The notes beneath the pieces were generated by a model. That model was not told the DNA's origin. It made no database searches and worked only from the letters and a program-made list of their open reading frames with translations. Positions 19,624-22,730 of a stretch of 22,730 bases of DNA are shown here, in pieces (within the stretch, counting starts at the first letter, position 1; each line of letters starts with the position of its first letter). Source of the DNA: a virus; IMG/VR virus record IMGVR_UViG_3300047316_000185, positions 1-22,730 of that record. One strand, given 5' to 3'. The translations under genes and the position numbers were made by a program.

Positions 19624-20411
19624 CGCCTGGCCTGCGCGTGGGACACCGCATCGAGCGCGCCGGTGAGGGCGTGCGGTGTCGGGTAGTCGAAACCCTGCGC
19701 CGCCAGGCGGCGTTTCACCAGGTCGGCCCATTCGCCGTAGTGGACTTCACTGCCCGGATGCGCGCGTAGCTCGCGCCTGGCGATCGCGCACAGCCGGCGA
19801 TGCGTGGGTGTTTTGTGTTTCCCTGGCGAGTTTTTCAACCGACGCGAAGCGGCGGTTAGTACACTGGCGGTACTGGTACCCGGATCTCTCGTTCGTGAGA
19901 TCTTTCTAGCTTCTAGCATCTGGGGGTTGATCGACACGTTATCCCGGTGGTTATCCCGGTGGTTATCCTGCAGGTTAACCTTCGAGTTAACCGGCGGGTT
20001 ATCCGGCAGGCGGGTATCCTGGTTATCCTTTCGCAGCGCCGGATTGCCGCCGAGCGCGCCCACTTCACGCGCGATGGCGGCACGCCGTGCCATGCGTACC
20101 ATCCGCCGCGAGTAGATCACGCCACCCTCATCGATCGACAACACACCGCGCGCTAATAGTTCGCTGCGCAGCCGGCGCACTTCGATCACCGCGGGCCCGC
20201 GCGTCAGCCGCGCCAGGTCCGCATCGCTCGGCGGGCCGCCGTTGACCACGAGGTACCCGTAGCGTTTCGATTTATGCATCAGACAGATCAACTCGACCAG
20301 GAAGCCGCGCGCTGCGTAGCTGCACAGCGCCAGCAGTTCATCGCCCTGCCAGTCTGAGACAAAGAATTTTAGCCACGGATCTTTCAGGTCCGGTGCGCGT
20401 GTGTTAGGCAT
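19620..20411 (-). CDS. Replication-initiator-like protein (replisome organiser type)
   Basis: The product is 263 residues, starting MPNTRAPDLKDPWLKFFVSD. The start overlaps the preceding gene by 8 bases; a frame open to 20489 is less likely. The N-terminal domain (about 8-115) reads like a winged helix: W-L-K-F-F-V-S-D-W, LCSYAARGFLVELICLMH, DADLARLTRGP and GGVIYSRRMVRMARRA. This is seen in phage replisome organisers such as DUF1376-type or lambda O-like proteins. Residues about 127-158 are a tetrapeptide-repeat linker (DN/VN every four residues), and the last 80 residues are a basic helical domain. The protein would bind origin DNA and recruit a helicase loader. No helicase is in the window. 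Confidence 0.75.
   Translation of the reverse strand: MPNTRAPDLKDPWLKFFVSDWQGDELLALCSYAARGFLVELICLMHKSKRYGYLVVNGGPPSDADLARLTRGPAVIEVRRLRSELLARGVLSIDEGGVIYSRRMVRMARRAAIAREVGALGGNPALRKDNQDTRLPDNPPVNSKVNLQDNHRDNHRDNVSINPQMLEARKISRTRDPGTSTASVLTAASRRLKNSPGKHKTPTHRRLCAIARRELRAHPGSEVHYGEWADLVKRRLAAQGFDYPTPHALTGALDAVSHAQARR
19883..19902 (-). repeat. Dyad GATCTC-N8-GAGATC beside iterons
   Basis: Six-base arms at 19883-19888 and 19897-19902 enclose an 8-base loop within a stretch of clearly lower GC (about 47% A+T over 19861-19937 by hand count). It lies downstream of the iterons in gene orientation. A similar arrangement, iterons then AT-rich DNA and a dyad, is known from lambda-type origins. Confidence 0.45.
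19938..20033 (+). repeat. Eight 12-bp iteron-like repeats inside replication gene (candidate origin)
   Basis: GTTATCC or GTTAACC recurs at 19938, 19950, 19962, 19974, 19986 and 19998, exactly 12 bases apart. A degenerate unit (at 20010, containing GTATCC) and another full one at 20022 keep the same register. The first two units are identical (GTTATCCCGGTG). In protein they give a DN/VN tetrapeptide repeat, so either the DNA or the peptide may be selected. Location in the linker of a replication gene strongly resembles the lambda O gene. Confidence 0.75.
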
Positions 20412-20733
20412 CCGGCCCCGCCGCGGCGCTGCGGAAATCGACCACGTTCGGCGCGGTGTCTTCGTCGGCGTCGGTGTCGGGCGCGTCATCCGTCCGCTTG
20501 ACGCGCACCTTCACCGATTCTTCTTCCGCCACGATCGTGATCGTGATGCCGGCGCGCTGGTAGACACGCTTCCCGTGCTCATGCATCAGGCGCAGCACGT
20601 CGGTTTTCAGATTAGCTTCGGCGGCGTTGAGCGCCATCCGTTGATCGCGGATGTTGGCGTAGGTTTCGGCCGCCTCTTCGAGCGCCGGGATCGCGCCTTC
20701 GACGCCCGGCAGGTGTTGCGAGGTTGGTTCCAT
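20404..20733 (-). CDS. Small phage protein, coiled-coil plus beta segment
   Basis: The product is 109 residues, starting MEPTSQHLPGVEGAIPALEE, with AAGGAG upstream. A helix (AAETYANIRDQRMALNAAEA) is followed by KTDVLRLMHEHGKRVYQRAG, a strand ITITIVAEEESVKVRVKR, and an acidic tail. Proteins with this order (helix with Y..(I/V)RD.RM, then a KVKV-type strand) are frequent in replication blocks of phages, with no established function. It is 3 bases after the preceding stop and overlaps the replication gene. Confidence 0.7.
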   Translation of the reverse strand: MEPTSQHLPGVEGAIPALEEAAETYANIRDQRMALNAAEANLKTDVLRLMHEHGKRVYQRAGITITIVAEEESVKVRVKRTDDAPDTDADEDTAPNVVDFRSAAAGPDA

Positions 20734-20736
20734 TGG

Positions 20737-20949
20737 TCACTTCTCCTTCAGCAGCTGCTGCACGGCGGCGTAGTAGTGCGCCAAGTCATCTCGATCCATT
20801 GCTTCGAGGTAGAGCAGCACCACGGCGGCGCTGCGACGGCGACGTTCGACACCTGAGCGCGGATCGATCAGGCGACGATAGGCGCGCAGCGCGCGATCCA
20901 CCGTGCGCGACGGTCGGCCGCGAGGCCGAGGGAGCACGCCGCCGATCAT
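20737..20949 (-). CDS. Small basic protein with AT-hook-like start
   Basis: The product is 70 residues, starting MIGGVLPRPRGRPSRTVDRA. R-P-R-G-R-P near the N-terminus resembles an AT-hook, which binds the minor groove. The rest is helical and basic (RRRRSAAVVLLYLEAMDRDD) with an acidic-to-neutral end QLLKEK. It is coupled to rusA by ATGA. It may bind DNA, but no family is recognised. Confidence 0.6.
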   Translation of the reverse strand: MIGGVLPRPRGRPSRTVDRALRAYRRLIDPRSGVERRRRSAAVVLLYLEAMDRDDLAHYYAAVQQLLKEK

Positions 20950-21440
20950 CGAGACTCCGCGAACAGTGGTGGGTCTGCGGTGGCGAGCACGGCGCCGCGC
21001 ACGAGAATATCGGCGCGCGGTTGTTCACGATAGGCGCAGTAGCGTTTCCGCCCGTGCAGGTCGGTGATCTGCGAATCGTCGCCCCACACGATCTGCGACA
21101 ACGCATCTTCCGCGGCGCGCAGTAGCTTGCTCACGTCCGGCCGCGTCAGGTGCGGCACCGCGGCGCCGGCATACTTGCCGGACAGATACTTGAGCGGCCG
21201 AGGCAGCCAGAACGTGACGTCAAATTCCACCGCGCCGGTGAAGTAGAGCCCACGGTACTGCGCCTGGCGTAGCTCGCGCGCTGCGGTTTCCGCGATCACC
21301 TGGCGCCAGCCTTTCGTCAGCGGATTGTCGCCGGTGGTGGTGGCGATCATTTTTCCGTCGCGCTTGCGGCGCACCACGAAGGACTTCATCGAGCCCTGCG
21401 GGATCGGCACGCCGATGACGGTGAAGCGCAATTCTGTCAC
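20946..21440 (-). CDS. rusA: RusA-type Holliday junction resolvase
   Basis: The product is 164 residues. It has the RusA pattern: GVPIPQGSMKSFVV at the start, VTFWLPRPLKYLSG, then TRPDVSKLLRAAEDALSQIV and WGDDSQITDLHGRKRY. The Asp residues in RPDVSK, AAEDAL and DDSQI are the metal-binding catalytic set of RusA. It would resolve branched replication or recombination intermediates before packaging. Length is slightly above E. coli RusA (120), due to a C-terminal extension. It overlaps neighbours at both ends (ATGA-type). Confidence 0.93.
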   Translation of the reverse strand: MTELRFTVIGVPIPQGSMKSFVVRRKRDGKMIATTTGDNPLTKGWRQVIAETAARELRQAQYRGLYFTGAVEFDVTFWLPRPLKYLSGKYAGAAVPHLTRPDVSKLLRAAEDALSQIVWGDDSQITDLHGRKRYCAYREQPRADILVRGAVLATADPPLFAESR

Positions 21441-21892
21441 CGCCGGCCTCGATACTCGCTGGCGTTCATCAGGTCGCTGTAGACCACCACCGCGCGCTGA
21501 TTGAGGGATTGCTTGTAGCTGTGCGCGAGTTCCGCGATGGCGATCAGGAAGTCGCGCGGCGCCGGACTCGGCACGCCGGGCGGTGGCATGATCGCGTGCA
21601 GGCGATCGGCGAGTTGCACGCGATAGGTTGCCGGCGCGGGTACTGGCGGCGCGGTCGGCGTGAGCCGGCGGCGTCGATACGGGCGCCGCTGGCAGTACGG
21701 GAAGTCGTCCGGCGTCCGTTCCAGCTGCGAGCCGAGGCCGTGATACCGCACGCCGGTGCCGGCGGCCTGGTGCAGCGCGTCGGCGCGGTCAGCCTCGATC
21801 ACCGCTTCCAGTTCGTCGCGCGTCGGATAGCGCCACGGCGAGAACATGATCGCCGCGGAGTAGGCGGCCTTCGATACCGATCGCTTCTTCAT
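21437..21892 (-). CDS. Unknown phage protein upstream of rusA
   Basis: The product is 151 residues, starting MKKRSVSKAAYSAAIMFSPW, with ATGA overlap to the preceding gene. It has a helical start, a very basic patch (CQRRPYRRRRL), a Pro-rich hinge, then a helix with DFLIAIAELAHSYKQSLNQR and the end SDLMNASEYRGRR. It is not recognised. Coupling to rusA and a basic patch fit a DNA-processing role but do not prove it. Confidence 0.65.
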   Translation of the reverse strand: MKKRSVSKAAYSAAIMFSPWRYPTRDELEAVIEADRADALHQAAGTGVRYHGLGSQLERTPDDFPYCQRRPYRRRRLTPTAPPVPAPATYRVQLADRLHAIMPPPGVPSPAPRDFLIAIAELAHSYKQSLNQRAVVVYSDLMNASEYRGRR

Positions 21893-22494
21893 GTGAAATC
21901 CGCGAGTCTAAGCTGGTGCGCCTTCAGCCAGCGCCGCAATGCGAGCAGCACGCGGCGCATTTCGATCGCGTCCGGCGGGAGGCCACGTGTGCGGCGACGA
22001 AAGTTGTAGTTGTTCACAGATTTCCGATGCGATTCCGGGTGGCGTCGATGCCACCCGGCGCACGTCGCCTTCACGCGGGCTTGATTCTGTTGTCGGTATC
22101 GGCGACAGGCCGCCAGGAAATGTGCGCGGCGCCGTTCGTAGCGCGCCCGCGCCATCAGCAGCCGGCGCGCACGGTTGCGGTAGTACCGCGCTCGTTGCTG
22201 CTGATTGATCCGTGCGCGGTTGCGCGCGTTCCATGCCGTCGTTCTTGCCCGATATCTCGGACGCCGCAATCGCTGCTGCTCGTTGACCCGCTCGCGATTC
22301 TTGGCGGTCCACGCCAGCTTGGACGCGCGCACACGGTCAGGGTATCTCCGCCGATATAGCCGCGCCGCTGCCGCCGCAGAACCGGGGCGCCGCCGATCCC
22401 CTTTCTTATTCCGGGCCCGGTCGTACGCGACCAGTCGCTCGCGATTCTTCCGTCGCCATTCACGGTAGTACGCGGCCCTGGCGGCGGTGATCAT
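21889..22494 (-). CDS. Arginine-rich repeat protein, possibly HNH-derived
   Basis: The product is 201 residues, of which 55 are Arg by hand count. Short repeats of the type W-x-x-(K/R)-N-R-x-R-(V/I)-N-(E/Q)-Q-Q-R occur several times (at about 62, 87 and further, with degenerate versions before and after). Phage HNH nucleases often carry such basic repeats before their nuclease domain, but here the C-terminus (SVNNYNFRRRTRG, then DAIEMRRVLLALRRWL) lacks an HNH core. It may be a truncated relative or a separate nucleic-acid-binding protein. Both ends overlap neighbours (ATGA). Confidence 0.65.
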   Translation of the reverse strand: MITAARAAYYREWRRKNRERLVAYDRARNKKGDRRRPGSAAAAARLYRRRYPDRVRASKLAWTAKNRERVNEQQRLRRPRYRARTTAWNARNRARINQQQRARYYRNRARRLLMARARYERRRAHFLAACRRYRQQNQARVKATCAGWHRRHPESHRKSVNNYNFRRRTRGLPPDAIEMRRVLLALRRWLKAHQLRLADFT

Positions 22495-22730
22495 TTTGCA
22501 ATCTTCAGTGGCGCCGGTTCAGCGGAATCCGGCAGCAGGCCGGCGAGCTTGCAAATATCGAGGGTGGCTTCAGCCGAAACGCCAGTCTGCCGCGCCGCCA
22601 TCAGCATCATGCTCACCATGTTGTTCTGACTCGCGCGCCAGCGCGTGTAGCCGCTGACCGCGCCGGCAGCAATCTGAACCCGCTTCAATCGTTCAGGGTC
22701 TTTCCCGCGATACGTCTTCAGGAACGTGGA
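22491..22730 (-). CDS. Unknown protein, C-terminal end only
   Basis: The frame is open from the right window edge for 79 codons to the TGA at 22493-22491, so the start is outside. The visible end contains VQIAAGAVSGYTRWRASQNN, a Met-rich helix, SAEATLDICKLAGLLPDSAE and the basic tail LKIAK. No motif permits a family call. It is ATGA-coupled to the Arg-rich protein. Confidence 0.55.
   Translation of the reverse strand, partial: STFLKTYRGKDPERLKRVQIAAGAVSGYTRWRASQNNMVSMMLMAARQTGVSAEATLDICKLAGLLPDSAEPAPLKIAK

Overview
The window is one contiguous stretch of a tailed, siphovirus-type phage or prophage with strongly GC-rich DNA. Almost all virion genes lie on the minus strand, so the map reads right to left. 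No integrase, repressor or lysis gene is visible, and both ends cut through genes (the tape measure protein on the left, an unrecognised protein on the right). The host is not certain. The high GC, a DUF3768 protein (a family known mainly from Alphaproteobacteria and their plasmids), sigma70-like promoters and a bacterial-type parS site all fit a high-GC proteobacterium.

Right part (22730-18656, minus): a tightly coupled early or replication block. It holds a partial gene, an arginine-rich repeat protein, an unknown protein, a RusA-type Holliday junction resolvase, two small proteins, a replication-initiator-like protein whose linker DNA carries eight 12-bp iteron-like units (candidate origin), a small unknown protein, a perfect 16-bp parS site, an HNH endonuclease and a possible Cys-rich small protein. 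It ends in a region of C/G runs with an inverted repeat.

Centre (18459-15414, minus): a four-gene overlapping cassette of ParB-like protein, PAPS-reductase-like PP-loop ATPase (IbrA-like), second ParB-like protein (IbrB-like) and cupin. This is the most interesting functional unit, because its biochemical role is not established. Facing it on the plus strand (12277-15367) is a cargo-like cluster of six small genes. It has a duplicated promoter placed so that transcription should begin at the start codon (leaderless), duplicated zinc-ribbon tails, a DUF3768 protein and a clear end terminator. Together these two units separate the HNH gene from the terminase genes, which usually sit side by side in related phages.

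Left part (12188-1, minus): the packaging and head-tail block in classic HK97-like order. It comprises terminase small (P27 family) and large subunits, a lone plus-strand ribbon-helix-helix-like gene, a small protein, portal, S49 protease, HK97-fold capsid, three small proteins, head-tail connector, head closure, HK97 gp10-like protein, tail completion protein, tail tube protein, a small protein, tail assembly chaperone with a canonical A-AAA-AAC minus-one frameshift site, and the tape measure protein. Nearly every junction is an ATGA/GTGA overlap or a gap of a few bases, which implies one translationally coupled late operon.
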